Assembly (NCBI GenBank): GCA_963774305.1 | Contig: CAVZEM010000011.1 | Location: forward strand, 434,001-498,000 | Source of the DNA: DASUPK01 sp963774305 | GTDB taxonomy: Bacteria; Actinomycetota; Thermoleophilia; Solirubrobacterales; 70-9 | Direction: 5' to 3' | Length of the DNA: 64,000 nt | Shown here: one piece after another, positions 32,475-40,154 of the stretch | How positions within the stretch are numbered: the stretch's first letter is position 1 | Layout: each line of letters starts with the position of its first letter | Notes under the pieces: generated by a model | Databases searched by the model: none | Seen by the model: only the letters and a program-made list of their open reading frames with translations | What the model was told of the DNA's origin: nothing | Translations under genes and position numbers: made by a program

Positions 32475-33014
32475 TCACGCTCCGGCGGGCGCCTTGCCGA
32501 CCAGCGCATCGGCGGCCTCGGCGTCCGAAATGCCTTGGACGGCGCGCTGGAGGATGTCGCGCAGCTGGCGCTGATCCTTCTCCGAGAGCGAGGCGATCGG
32601 CGGGGGCGGCTCGGCCATCCGCTTGGTGATCTCCACCCGCATCCGCTCGCCCTCTTTGGTGAGGACGAGGAGCTTCACGCGGCGGTCCCCCTCTGCGGGC
32701 TCCCGTCGAACCAGGCCACGCTCCTCGAGTCGGTCGACGATCCCGGTGACGTTCGAGTTGTCGCAGAAGAGGGCCTGGGCCAGCTCGGTCATCTTGCGGG
32801 GACCCGACCCAAGCATCCGCAGGGCGATCATCTGCTGCGGAGCGAGCTCGAACTCCTGGGCCATCGTGAAGAGGCGGTGCTTGTTGGTCACCATCAGCCA
32901 GTGCATCAGGCTCCAGGCCTGGCTGCCCGGATCGGTGCGGCCCAGCTCTCCGGCGAGCCACGACCCCGGCCCGGGCCCCGCGCGCCCCATTTCTGAATCC
33001 TTCGGCTTGGCCAT
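32475..33014 (-). CDS. MarR family transcriptional regulator
   Basis: A 179-residue MarR protein. The winged helix is at about residues 60-130: QQMIALRMLGSGPRKMTELA, recognition helix FCDNSNVTGIVDRLEERGLV, and the wing RREPAEGDRRVKLLVLTKEG. It is divergent from a DrrAB-like ABC exporter with 108 bases between starts, the classic layout of a repressor of a drug or metabolite efflux pump. The ligand is not known. It converges on the AI-2E transporter gene. Confidence 0.92.
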   Translation of the reverse strand: MAKPKDSEMGRAGPGPGSWLAGELGRTDPGSQAWSLMHWLMVTNKHRLFTMAQEFELAPQQMIALRMLGSGPRKMTELAQALFCDNSNVTGIVDRLEERGLVRREPAEGDRRVKLLVLTKEGERMRVEITKRMAEPPPPIASLSEKDQRQLRDILQRAVQGISDAEAADALVGKAPAGA

Positions 33015-33054
33015 GTGGGAGGAATGTTACTCGGAAAGTTTGGTACTTACAAGG

Positions 33055-33082
33055 TTGCAAGGTTCAACTATCTATGTATACT
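33055..33082 (+). promoter_or_regulatory. Sigma70-type promoter of the ABC exporter operon
   Basis: TTGCAA (33055-33060), 16 bases, TATACT (33077-33082), ending 40 bases before the ATG at 33123. The region is unusually A+T-rich for this DNA. AAGGTT occurs twice nearby (33051 and 33059), and AAGT-ttggt-ACTT is a possible weak MarR site; the operator itself cannot be fixed. Confidence 0.6.
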
Positions 33083-33122
33083 GCCGACCTTCGCAAGCGA
33101 TCACACCCGAGGGGGAACTCGG

Positions 33123-34160
33123 ATGCAGAGCAGGAACGGAGCCCAGTCGCACGGCAACGGGATCGAGGTCAACGGCCTCGTCCGGGAGTTCAAGGGCAGC
33201 GTGCGCGCGGTCGACGGGATCGACCTGCAGGTGCGTCCCGGTGAGATCTACGGCTTCCTCGGCCCGAACGGCGCGGGCAAGTCGACCACGGTCCACATGC
33301 TCACCACCCTCCTTCCGCCCACCGCGGGGAGCGCCAGCGTCGCCGGTTTCGACGTCGTCAAGGAGGGAGCCTCCGTTCGCGACGCCATCGGCGCCGCCCT
33401 CCAGGAGGCCGCCCTCGACCCGAACCTGACGGCCCGCGAGCACATGCGCCTGCAGGGCGCGCTCCATGGGATGCACAAGGCGGACCGGACCAAGCGCGGC
33501 GACGAGCTGATCGAGCGGGTCGGGCTTGCGGATGCCGCGGACCGGAAGGTCGGCGGCTACTCCGGCGGGATGAAGCGCCGCCTGGACCTCGCCCTCGCCC
33601 TGCTTCACGGGCCACGGGTCCTCTTCCTCGACGAGCCGACCACCGGCCTCGACATCCAGAGCCGCACCGCGCTCTGGGACGAGGTCGCCCGTCTCTCCCG
33701 CGACGAGGGGATGACCGTCTTCCTCACCACCCAGTACCTGGAGGAGGCGGACCAGCTGGCCGACCACCTCGGGATCATCGACCAAGGCAAGATCGTCGCC
33801 GCGGGGACACCCGACGCGCTCAAGGCCGAGGTCGGCCGCCCGACGGTCGAGGTGGTCCCCTCCGAGCATGCAGAGCGCGACCGTGCCGTCGAGCTGCTTC
33901 GCCCCTTCGGCGAGCTGGTGCCGGGCACCCCGCAGGGCGCCGCGGTCAGGCTTGATGGGGACGGCGGCGAGGAGCTCGCCAACATCATCCGCGCGTTCGA
34001 TCAGGCCGGCGTCAAGGTCGCGAACCTCGAGCTGCACGAGGCGAGCCTCAACGACGTCTTCCTCGCCAAGACCGGGCGCTCGCTCGAGGGCGCGCAGCAG
34101 GAGGCCGCCAAGGAGGGCGAGACCGGCGAGCACCCCGCGCTCGAGGGAGCGCCGGCGTAG
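33123..34160 (+). CDS. ABC transporter ATP-binding protein, DrrA-like
   Basis: A 345-residue ATPase for an exporter of the daunorubicin-resistance (DrrA) type. Walker A GPNGAGKST (47-55), Q-loop near ALQEAALDPNLTA, signature YSGGMKRRL, Walker B RVLFLDEPTTGLD and switch region TTQYLEEADQ are all intact. The C-terminal extension after residue 240 with NVLELHEASLNDVFL-type sequence is typical of DrrA. ATG at 33123 follows AGGGGG; a longer frame upstream is not protein-like. The stop codon overlaps the GTG of the next gene by one base. Two permease genes follow. Confidence 0.93.
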   Translation: MQSRNGAQSHGNGIEVNGLVREFKGSVRAVDGIDLQVRPGEIYGFLGPNGAGKSTTVHMLTTLLPPTAGSASVAGFDVVKEGASVRDAIGAALQEAALDPNLTAREHMRLQGALHGMHKADRTKRGDELIERVGLADAADRKVGGYSGGMKRRLDLALALLHGPRVLFLDEPTTGLDIQSRTALWDEVARLSRDEGMTVFLTTQYLEEADQLADHLGIIDQGKIVAAGTPDALKAEVGRPTVEVVPSEHAERDRAVELLRPFGELVPGTPQGAAVRLDGDGGEELANIIRAFDQAGVKVANLELHEASLNDVFLAKTGRSLEGAQQEAAKEGETGEHPALEGAPA

Positions 34161-34978
34161 TGGAGGCGGCCGCACTCCCGATCTCGACGCCGATCCGCGA
34201 GCGGCCCTCGATCTGGACGCAGGCCCCGGAGCTCGCGCGCCGCTCGATCAAGCGCACGATTCGCCAGCCCGCCGCGGTGATCCCCGCGACCACCTTCCCG
34301 CTGATCCTGCTGGCGATCAACTCCGTCGGCCTCAAGTCGGCGACGTCGCTGCCGGGGTTCCCGACGAACTCCTACGTCACCTTCGCCCTCGCCTTCGCCT
34401 TCATCCAGGCCGGCGTCTTCGCCGTGATCGGCACCGGCCAGAACCTCGCGGAGGACAACCAGGGCGGCTTCTTCAACCGCCTGCAGCTGACGCCCATCCA
34501 TCCCGCCGCGCTCGTGGCCGGACAGCTCGCGGGCACCCTCGCCCTCGGCTTGTTTCAGGCGACCACCTACATCTCCGTCGGGCTGCTCGCCGGGGCGCAC
34601 ATCGAGGCCGGCTTCGCCGGAGCCGTGGTGATGGTCGCGCTCGCGATCTGCATCTGCCTGGCCTTCGGCAGCATCGGCCTCGCGGTCGGGATGCGGGTTG
34701 ACGCGCCGGAGAAGGTTCAGAGCCTCTTCCCCCTGATCTTCGTCTTCCTCTTCCTGAGCTCGATGAGCCTGCCCCGCAACCTGATCCAGACGGACTGGTT
34801 CCGCGCGATTGCGACCTACAACCCGGTGAGCTACATGGTCGAGGGACTCCGCTCCCTCCTGATCACGGGCTGGGACGGCGAGGCGCTGGCGCTCGGCTTC
34901 GGCTGTGCGCTCGGCATCCTCGCGATCGGCCTGTACTTCGCCTCCACCGGCCTGAAGGAGAGGATGGTCCGCACATGA
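34160..34978 (+). CDS. ABC-2 type transporter permease, DrrB-like
   Basis: A 272-residue permease with six membrane helices (e.g. AAVIPATTFPLILLAINSVG, YVTFALAFAFIQAGVFAVIG, LGLFQATTYISVGLLAGAHI and VQSLFPLIFVFLFLSSMSLP). The ABC-2 signature appears in NQGGFFNRLQLTPIHPAALV and the last-helix phrase FRAIATYNPVSYMVEGLRSL. It starts with GTG in the stop codon of the ATPase gene and overlaps the second permease as ATGA. The two permeases may form a heterodimer. Confidence 0.9.
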   Translation: MEAAALPISTPIRERPSIWTQAPELARRSIKRTIRQPAAVIPATTFPLILLAINSVGLKSATSLPGFPTNSYVTFALAFAFIQAGVFAVIGTGQNLAEDNQGGFFNRLQLTPIHPAALVAGQLAGTLALGLFQATTYISVGLLAGAHIEAGFAGAVVMVALAICICLAFGSIGLAVGMRVDAPEKVQSLFPLIFVFLFLSSMSLPRNLIQTDWFRAIATYNPVSYMVEGLRSLLITGWDGEALALGFGCALGILAIGLYFASTGLKERMVRT

Positions 34979-35745
34979 GGCGCTACTTCTCGGTTGCCGG
35001 TGGACTTGCCTGGCGACTGCTGCACAGCCTGGTCACGAACCCGCTGCTCTTCCTGCCGCCGATGCTGATGCCGCTCTTCTTCTTCACGGCGTTCGCCGGG
35101 GGCCTCTCGGCGGTCAGCAACGTGCCGGGCTTCAACTACGGTCCTGGCTACACCTCGTTCATCTTCGCCTTCGTCCTCTGTCAGAGCGCAGCCTTCGGGG
35201 GTGTCTTCAGCGGGTTCTCGATCGCGGCCGACTTCCAGTTCGGCTTCGGCCGCCGCCTGCTGCTGGCCACTCCGCACCGCAGCGCGCTCATCCTCGGCTA
35301 CGGCGCCGTCGCGGTGGTGCGGGCCGCGATCACGATCACGGCGGTCACCCTCGTCGGCCTGCTGGTCGGGATGAACATCGGAGGCAACGGGCTCGACCTG
35401 TTCGGGATGTACGCGCTCGCCGCGATCATCAACGTGACGGGACTGCTCTTCGCCGCCGGGGTCGCGCTGCGCTTCCGCAGCCTGCAGGCAACGCCGCTGA
35501 TGCAGGTGCCGGTCTTCCTCTTCCTCTTCCTCGCGCCGGTCTACGTGCCGCGGGAGCTGCTCGGCGGCTGGGTCCACGCCGTCGCCCCCTTCAACCCCGC
35601 GACCCACGTGATGGAAACCGCCCGCGACCTGATCGCGGGGCAGGGCACCGAGTACCTCGCGACGCTCGGGATCGTCATCGCGCTGCTGGCCGTGGTCACC
35701 ATCTTCATGTTCCGCGGGCTGCGACAGGCCGAGGCCGCGGGTTAG
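34975..35745 (+). CDS. ABC-2 type transporter permease, second subunit
   Basis: A 256-residue permease similar in layout to the previous one: six helices including LFLPPMLMPLFFFTAFAGGL, FIFAFVLCQSAAFGGVFSGF and AIIVTVTLVGLLVGMNIGG-type stretches, with QFGFGRRLLLATPHRSALIL and WVHAVAPFNPATHVMETARD as the ABC-2 signatures. Overlaps the upstream permease by four bases. A copy of repeat R1 starts 14 bases after its stop and may end the operon. Confidence 0.88.
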   Translation: MRRYFSVAGGLAWRLLHSLVTNPLLFLPPMLMPLFFFTAFAGGLSAVSNVPGFNYGPGYTSFIFAFVLCQSAAFGGVFSGFSIAADFQFGFGRRLLLATPHRSALILGYGAVAVVRAAITITAVTLVGLLVGMNIGGNGLDLFGMYALAAIINVTGLLFAAGVALRFRSLQATPLMQVPVFLFLFLAPVYVPRELLGGWVHAVAPFNPATHVMETARDLIAGQGTEYLATLGIVIALLAVVTIFMFRGLRQAEAAG

Positions 35746-35759
35746 CTAAGCGGCCACCA

Positions 35760-35817
35760 GGCCGCTCCACTTTGGAGCGCAGGGCGAAGCCCGAAGCGAC
35801 TTATGTGGGGCGGCCGC
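35760..35817 (+). repeat. Dispersed palindromic repeat R1
   Basis: About 58 bases from GGCCGCTCCAC to GTGGGGCGGCC-GC, with the R1 core TTTGGAGCGCAGGGCGAAGC and CCGAAGCGACTTATG. Its right part reaches into the convergent DCC-family gene: the TTA at 35801-35803 within the repeat is that gene's stop codon on the minus strand. It probably also terminates the ABC operon. Confidence 0.88.
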
Positions 35818-36223
35818 TCGTGGCGGCGACCTGATGCTGGGAGATGCGCTCGTCCGCGCGGCGCTTCGCGCCGTCTGTGACCACCTTGCCCCACAGGCTC
35901 CGGTTGCCCGAGACGAACCGGTAGCCGCGCTCGGTCGCGCCCGGGAACCGGCGCGCAGCACCCGCGAACGGACCGCCGCCCGGCAGCAGTCGGAACAGCG
36001 GCTCGAACCCGGCGCCTGCGGAGTGGACGGCCCCGTTCTCGTCGACCAGGTGCCAGGAGGAGAACTGTTCGGCGGCCGGCATGTCGCCGAGCAGGCGATT
36101 CGCCTCCTCCGTGCCCAGGGCGACCGGTCTAACCGCGCCGCGGCGATCCCAGGCGAGGACCTTGCCGAGGCACCAGCGGCAGAAGCCGCAGTCGGAGTCG
36201 TAGATCAGGATCACGCGGGACAT
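35801..36223 (-). CDS. Thiol-disulfide oxidoreductase DCC family protein (DUF393)
   Basis: A 140-residue DUF393/DCC protein. The family signature is IYDSDCGFCRWCLGKVL at residues 7-23 with the CxxC pair in DCGFC and a third Cys in RWC. W, L and LLPGGGPFAG segments follow. These proteins have a thioredoxin-like layout; the redox partner is not known. Its last residues (SGRPT) and stop codon are encoded by repeat R1, so this end was probably altered by the repeat; the shared end after HQVAATSG suggests a small truncation or extension of the original protein. Confidence 0.85.
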   Translation of the reverse strand: MSRVILIYDSDCGFCRWCLGKVLAWDRRGAVRPVALGTEEANRLLGDMPAAEQFSSWHLVDENGAVHSAGAGFEPLFRLLPGGGPFAGAARRFPGATERGYRFVSGNRSLWGKVVTDGAKRRADERISQHQVAATSGRPT

Positions 36224-36253
36224 CGTGCTGGTCGTGAACTAGTCTCCGTCATC

Positions 36254-37189
36254 GTGGCGACCGCAACCATGTGGGACGAGATCGTGGATGCGCTGCACGC
36301 CGTCAACGGCGGCCCGCACCCCGGTTACCGCGCGGTCCACGCGAAGGGAACGGTGTGCAGGGGCAAGTTCACCCCAACGCCTGAGGCGTCCACGCTCTCC
36401 CGCGCCGCGCACCTGCAGGGCGAGCCGGTCGAGGCGACGATTCGCTTCTCGAACGCCAGCGGCGATCCAGCGACCTCGGACGTCAACCCGATCGCCGGCC
36501 GCGGCATGGCCGTCAAGTTTCACCTCCCGGACGGGGAGGCCACCGACATCGTCTCTGTCCCATTGGTCGTCTTCTTCGCCCGCAACCCCGAGGACTTCCT
36601 CGAGATGACCCGCGCGAGAATCCCGGATCCCGAGACGGGACAGCCTGATGCCGAGAAGCTCGGCGCGTACCTGGCGGCGCATCCGGAGTCCGGCGTCGCC
36701 CTTCAGAAGGGACTGCCCAAGCTCGCCCCGACGACCAGCTTCGCGACCTCCGACTTCCGCGCGCTGCATGCGTTCGCCCTGGTCGACGCCGATGGGCGCA
36801 AGCACTGGGGGCGCTACAGCTGGGAGCCGGAGGACGGGACCGAGTACCTGAGCGACGAGCAGCGGGACGCGGCGTCGCCCGACTACCTGCAGGAGGAGAT
36901 CCGGGAGCGGCTCGGCTCCGGGATCGCCCGGTTCACGCTCGAGTTCACCCTCGCCGGCGATGACGATCCGCTGGACGACCCGACCCAGGAATGGGAGGGC
37001 GACCGCGAGGTGGTCGAGCTCGGCGAGCTGGAGGTGATCGAGGTCGTCGAGGACGCCGAGACGCCCGACAACCCGTTGGTCTTCGACCCGATGCGGCTCA
37101 CGGACGGCATCGAGCCCTCGGACGACAAGATCCTCGCCGCGAGGCCGAAGGCCTACAACGTCTCGATCGAGCGGCGCTGCGCGGTCTAG
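36254..37189 (+). CDS. Catalase-related (SrpA-type) heme peroxidase
   Basis: A protein of about 311 residues of the catalase-related peroxidase family. The heme-side motif is VHAKGTVCRGKFTPTPEA (His near residue 22), followed by ATIRFSNASGDPATSDVNPI with the catalytic Asn in NPIAGRGMA. Only part of the full catalase core is kept, as in SrpA-like proteins. The C-terminal MRLTDGIEPSDDKILAARPK has the proximal region and ends AYNVSIERR. GTG at 36254 or ATG at 36269 may be the start; no strong ribosome site is seen. It converges on the deazaflavin oxidoreductase gene with no gap. Confidence 0.83.
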   Translation: MATATMWDEIVDALHAVNGGPHPGYRAVHAKGTVCRGKFTPTPEASTLSRAAHLQGEPVEATIRFSNASGDPATSDVNPIAGRGMAVKFHLPDGEATDIVSVPLVVFFARNPEDFLEMTRARIPDPETGQPDAEKLGAYLAAHPESGVALQKGLPKLAPTTSFATSDFRALHAFALVDADGRKHWGRYSWEPEDGTEYLSDEQRDAASPDYLQEEIRERLGSGIARFTLEFTLAGDDDPLDDPTQEWEGDREVVELGELEVIEVVEDAETPDNPLVFDPMRLTDGIEPSDDKILAARPKAYNVSIERRCAV

Positions 37190-37639
37190 TCAGTCGTCGA
37201 AGGTCAGCGCGAAGGCCGGGTGGTCCGGCAGGATCCGCTTGATCTCCTCATCCGAGGCGTCCGCGTCGATGCCGAGGAAGCCCTTCACCTCCCAGGACCA
37301 CTTGTCCATGTAGAGGCGCATGAGCGGAAGCTTCTCGGAGTCCGGGACCTCGCTCGCGTGGAAGTGGCGAACCTTCCGCCCGCTGCGGAGCTCGCCCTCT
37401 CCCGCGACCCGCATGTTCCGGACCCATTGGGTGGTGCCCCGCGGCGCGAGCAGATAGGTCTTGCCGTCGAGCTCGAACGGATTGACCGGGTTGGTGCGCA
37501 TCTCGCCGCTCTTCCGGCCCCGCACCGCCAGGGTCTGCGAGCCCTGGACGCTGAGACCCAGCTTGTGCAGGCCGGCGACCAATGGGTTGAACACGGTCCG
37601 CGTGAACCAGTCGGGCTTGTGGTAGACGACCTCGCTCAT
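37190..37639 (-). CDS. Nitroreductase-family deazaflavin(F420)-dependent oxidoreductase
   Basis: A 149-residue Ddn-type protein (formerly DUF385). The small split-barrel fold is shown by LHKLGLSVQGSQTLAVRGRK, the RTNPVNPFELDGKTYLLAPR segment and the phrase TTQWVRNMRVAGEGELRSGRK. These enzymes bind F420 and reduce nitro or quinone compounds. F420 use fits the actinobacterial setting and the F420-type luciferase-like enzyme at 41494-42351. It is convergent with the peroxidase gene. Confidence 0.88.
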   Translation of the reverse strand: MSEVVYHKPDWFTRTVFNPLVAGLHKLGLSVQGSQTLAVRGRKSGEMRTNPVNPFELDGKTYLLAPRGTTQWVRNMRVAGEGELRSGRKVRHFHASEVPDSEKLPLMRLYMDKWSWEVKGFLGIDADASDEEIKRILPDHPAFALTFDD

Positions 37640-37696
37640 CGCACCTCACCCTACCGAGAGGGGGTTGTCGGCCCGCGGGTGGGGTAGCGTCGAATC

Positions 37697-37876
37697 ATGC
37701 ACCGACGCGGTGGTCCCGGCCTGATCACCTTCATCTATCTGTTCGTGGGGGTCTTCGTCGCCGGCGACCACAACTACATCCACCACGGCAGCCTCGGGCA
37801 GATCGTGTCGGCGCTGCTGGCGATCCTGCTCTGGCCGCTGATTCTGCTCTTCGACGTCAACCTGCACATCCACTGA
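37697..37876 (+). CDS. Small membrane protein, function unknown
   Basis: A 59-residue protein with two hydrophobic helices, LITFIYLFVGVFVAGDH and LGQIVSALLAILLWPLILLF, ending in the His-rich tail VNLHIH. A His-containing turn NYIHHGS joins them. I recognise no named family, but the pattern of one small protein before a lipid-type gene is common in these bacteria. It lies 21 bases upstream of the SRPBCC gene on the same strand. Confidence 0.6.
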   Translation: MHRRGGPGLITFIYLFVGVFVAGDHNYIHHGSLGQIVSALLAILLWPLILLFDVNLHIH

Positions 37877-37896
37877 CGGTCGGGTAGGTTCCGCCG

Positions 37897-38394
37897 GTGG
37901 CCGACGGCGAGACCCAGATCAGCTGGCCCGAAGGGCATCGGCCCGAGGAATCGGCCTTCCACGCCGTCAACGAGCTGCAGGTTCCGGCGGAGCCGGAGGT
38001 CGTCTGGGCCTGGATCTGCCGGCCCGATCTCTGGCCGACCTACTACTCGAACGCGAAGTTCATCAAGCACCTCGGGGGCCCCTGGCCGAAGCTCGAGCTC
38101 GGCAGCCGGTTTCGCTGGTTCAGCTTCGGTGCGTTCGTCACCTCCGAGGTCGTCGACTACGAGCCCGGTCAGAGAATCGCCTGGGACGCCAAGGTGCTCG
38201 GCGGCCGCGGCTACCACGGCTGGGTGCTGCGGCGGCAGTCCGGCGGGACCTACGTCCGCACCGAGGAGACGCAGAAGGGCTGGGGCATCACCCTCGTCAA
38301 GCCCGTGCTGCGGCCGATGATGATTCGCCTCCACCAGCGCTGGCTCGAGGGCCTCGCGAAGGTGGCGGCGGAGGGCGCGCCGCCCGCGCCTTGA
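37897..38394 (+). CDS. SRPBCC family (START-like) protein
   Basis: A 165-residue SRPBCC protein with a hydrophobic ligand pocket fold. The N-terminal VNELQVPAEPEVVWAWICRP and the middle GSRFRWFSFGAFVTSEVVDY and QRIAWDAKVLGGRG match this fold, ending in a long helix MIRLHQRWLEGLAKVA. Starts with GTG at 37897. No ligand is known. It follows the small membrane protein and is separated from the next gene by repeat R2 copy B. Confidence 0.82.
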   Translation: MADGETQISWPEGHRPEESAFHAVNELQVPAEPEVVWAWICRPDLWPTYYSNAKFIKHLGGPWPKLELGSRFRWFSFGAFVTSEVVDYEPGQRIAWDAKVLGGRGYHGWVLRRQSGGTYVRTEETQKGWGITLVKPVLRPMMIRLHQRWLEGLAKVAAEGAPPAP

Positions 38395-38477
38395 CGGCCG
38401 AGTCCAAATCCTCGTGCGCCCGGTGGCGCGCTTGGCCGAGCAGCTCAAGGACGCAGGGCGCGGCGCTTGGTGGCGCC

Positions 38478-38544
38478 AAGGGCAAGCCCGAGGACGCAGA
38501 GATGCGAAGCGCCAGGCGCGTCATCCGGGTGTGCGCTGATTTGG
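38478..38544 (+). repeat. Dispersed repeat R2, copy B (67 bp)
   Basis: Matches 2636-2702 over all 67 positions with three differences by eye. Upstream of it, CTTGG-tggcg-CCAAG and GGCGC...GCGCC form further palindromes not shared with copy A. It lies 44 bases before the M32 carboxypeptidase start, so in both places the unit is close upstream of a plus-strand gene. Confidence 0.85.
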
Positions 38545-38588
38545 AATCGGTCGTCTAGCCCGCGAGAGCGGACCATTACATTCAGAGG

Positions 38589-40103
38589 GTGGCCGCCATG
38601 GATGAACTTCGCGAACGGCTCGGCGCCATCCACGACCTGAGCCGTGCCGCATCGCTGCTGGCCTGGGACGAGCGGACGATGATGCCCGCGGCCGGCGCCG
38701 AGGCGCGGGCCCAGACCCTGGCGACGCTCGCCCGCGTCCGCCACGAGATGTTCATCGAGGACGAGATCGGCAGGCTGATCGACCAGGTCCGATCCGAGCA
38801 GGGCGACGTCCCGCCCGGCGAGTCGATCGACGCCGACCTCGCTCGGGTTGTCGCCCGGGACTGGGAGAAGGCGAGGCGCGTCCCCTCCGAGCTGCGAGCC
38901 GAGATGGCCCACGCGAGCTCGGTCGCCGAGACGGCCTGGGTCGAGGCAAAGCAGCGCTCGGACTTCGCGATGCTGCTCCCCCACCTCCAGAAGAACGTCG
39001 ACCTCACCAAGCGCTACGCCGACTGTTACGAGGGCTTCCCGGGCTTCACCGACGCCTACGACCCCCTGCTCGACGAGTACGAGCCGGAGATGACCACCGA
39101 GCGGATCCGGCAGGTGCTGACCGAGCTGCGCGAGGGCCTCGTGCCGCTGGTGCGCGAGGCGGCGGACAACGGCGGAGGCCAGGCCGATGATCCCTTCGCC
39201 GGCGAGTTCCCACCTGACGAGCAGCGCGAGCTGGTCGCGGAGCTGATTTCCGAGCTTCCCTTCCCCGAGGGCTCCTGGCGCCTGGACCCGACCGAGCATC
39301 CCTTCGCGATCTCGATCGGCCGCGGCGACGTTCGCCTCACCACCCGCTACGACGAGAGCAACCTGGCGATGGCGCTGTTCAGCGCCATGCACGAGGCGGG
39401 CCACGGCCTCTACGAGTCGGGTGTCGACCCGGAGCTACGGCGCACGCCGCTTGCGAAGCCGCGCTCGCTCGGCCTGCACGAGTCGCAGAGCCGGCTCTGG
39501 GAGAACTGGGTTGCGCGCAGCCGGCCCTACCTCGAGCGGTTGCTGCCGCGGCTGCGCGAGCGCTTCCCGGGCAACTTCGACGAGGTCGAGGGAGAGCGGC
39601 TCTACCGCGGCGCCAATCGCGTCGAGCGCTCGCTGATCCGGATCGAGGCGGACGAGGTCACCTACAACCTCCACATCCTGATCCGCTTCGAGCTCGAGTT
39701 GGAGATCTTCGAGGGCGGTCTGGAGCTGACCGAGCTCCCCGAGGCGTGGAACGCTCGCTACCGCGACTACCTGGGCCTGGACGTCCCCGACGACGCCCAC
39801 GGCGTCCTCCAGGACGTGCACTGGCCGAGCGGCGCCTTCGGCTACTTCCCCACCTACAGCCTCGGGAACGTCATCGCCGGGCAGCTCTGGGAGGCCGCCG
39901 GCCGCGACCTCGGCGACCTCGACGCCAGGATCGCTGACGGCGATCTGACCTCGATTGGCGAATGGCTGCGCGACCGGGTCCATCGCCATGGCCGCCGCCT
40001 CTCCCCCGCCGAGATCCTCGAGCAGGCCGGCTGTGGCGAGCTCTCGGTCGAGCCGCTGCTCGCGCACCTTCGCGACCGGGTCGAATTGGCCGTTCAGGCA
40101 TAG
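38589..40103 (+). CDS. Carboxypeptidase M32
   Basis: A 504-residue zinc carboxypeptidase of family M32, which removes C-terminal residues from peptides. The zinc motif HEAGH is at residues 268-272 (His268, His272, Glu269 catalytic), followed by the family signatures GLHESQSRLWENWVARSRP (third ligand Glu in HESQ), RIEADEVTYNLHILIRFELE and GAFGYFPTYSLGNVIAGQLW. Length is normal. The start is GTG at 38589, or ATG three codons later. It is the first plus-strand gene after repeat R2, and a short palindrome lies between it and the next hydrolase. Confidence 0.94.
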   Translation: MAAMDELRERLGAIHDLSRAASLLAWDERTMMPAAGAEARAQTLATLARVRHEMFIEDEIGRLIDQVRSEQGDVPPGESIDADLARVVARDWEKARRVPSELRAEMAHASSVAETAWVEAKQRSDFAMLLPHLQKNVDLTKRYADCYEGFPGFTDAYDPLLDEYEPEMTTERIRQVLTELREGLVPLVREAADNGGGQADDPFAGEFPPDEQRELVAELISELPFPEGSWRLDPTEHPFAISIGRGDVRLTTRYDESNLAMALFSAMHEAGHGLYESGVDPELRRTPLAKPRSLGLHESQSRLWENWVARSRPYLERLLPRLRERFPGNFDEVEGERLYRGANRVERSLIRIEADEVTYNLHILIRFELELEIFEGGLELTELPEAWNARYRDYLGLDVPDDAHGVLQDVHWPSGAFGYFPTYSLGNVIAGQLWEAAGRDLGDLDARIADGDLTSIGEWLRDRVHRHGRRLSPAEILEQAGCGELSVEPLLAHLRDRVELAVQA

Positions 40104-40123
40104 TCAACGAATGCGAAACACGA

Positions 40124-40140
40124 ATCCGCAATTTGCGGTT
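40124..40140 (+). promoter_or_regulatory. Palindrome before the Ala-elbow hydrolase gene
   Basis: CCGCAA, centre T, TTGCGG (40126-40138) is a perfect inverted repeat in a relatively A+T-rich gap, 16 bases before the next start codon; TTATGTT next to it could be part of a -10 element. It may be an operator. No regulator gene is adjacent. Confidence 0.35.
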
Positions 40141-40154
40141 ATGTTGGGCGTGAG

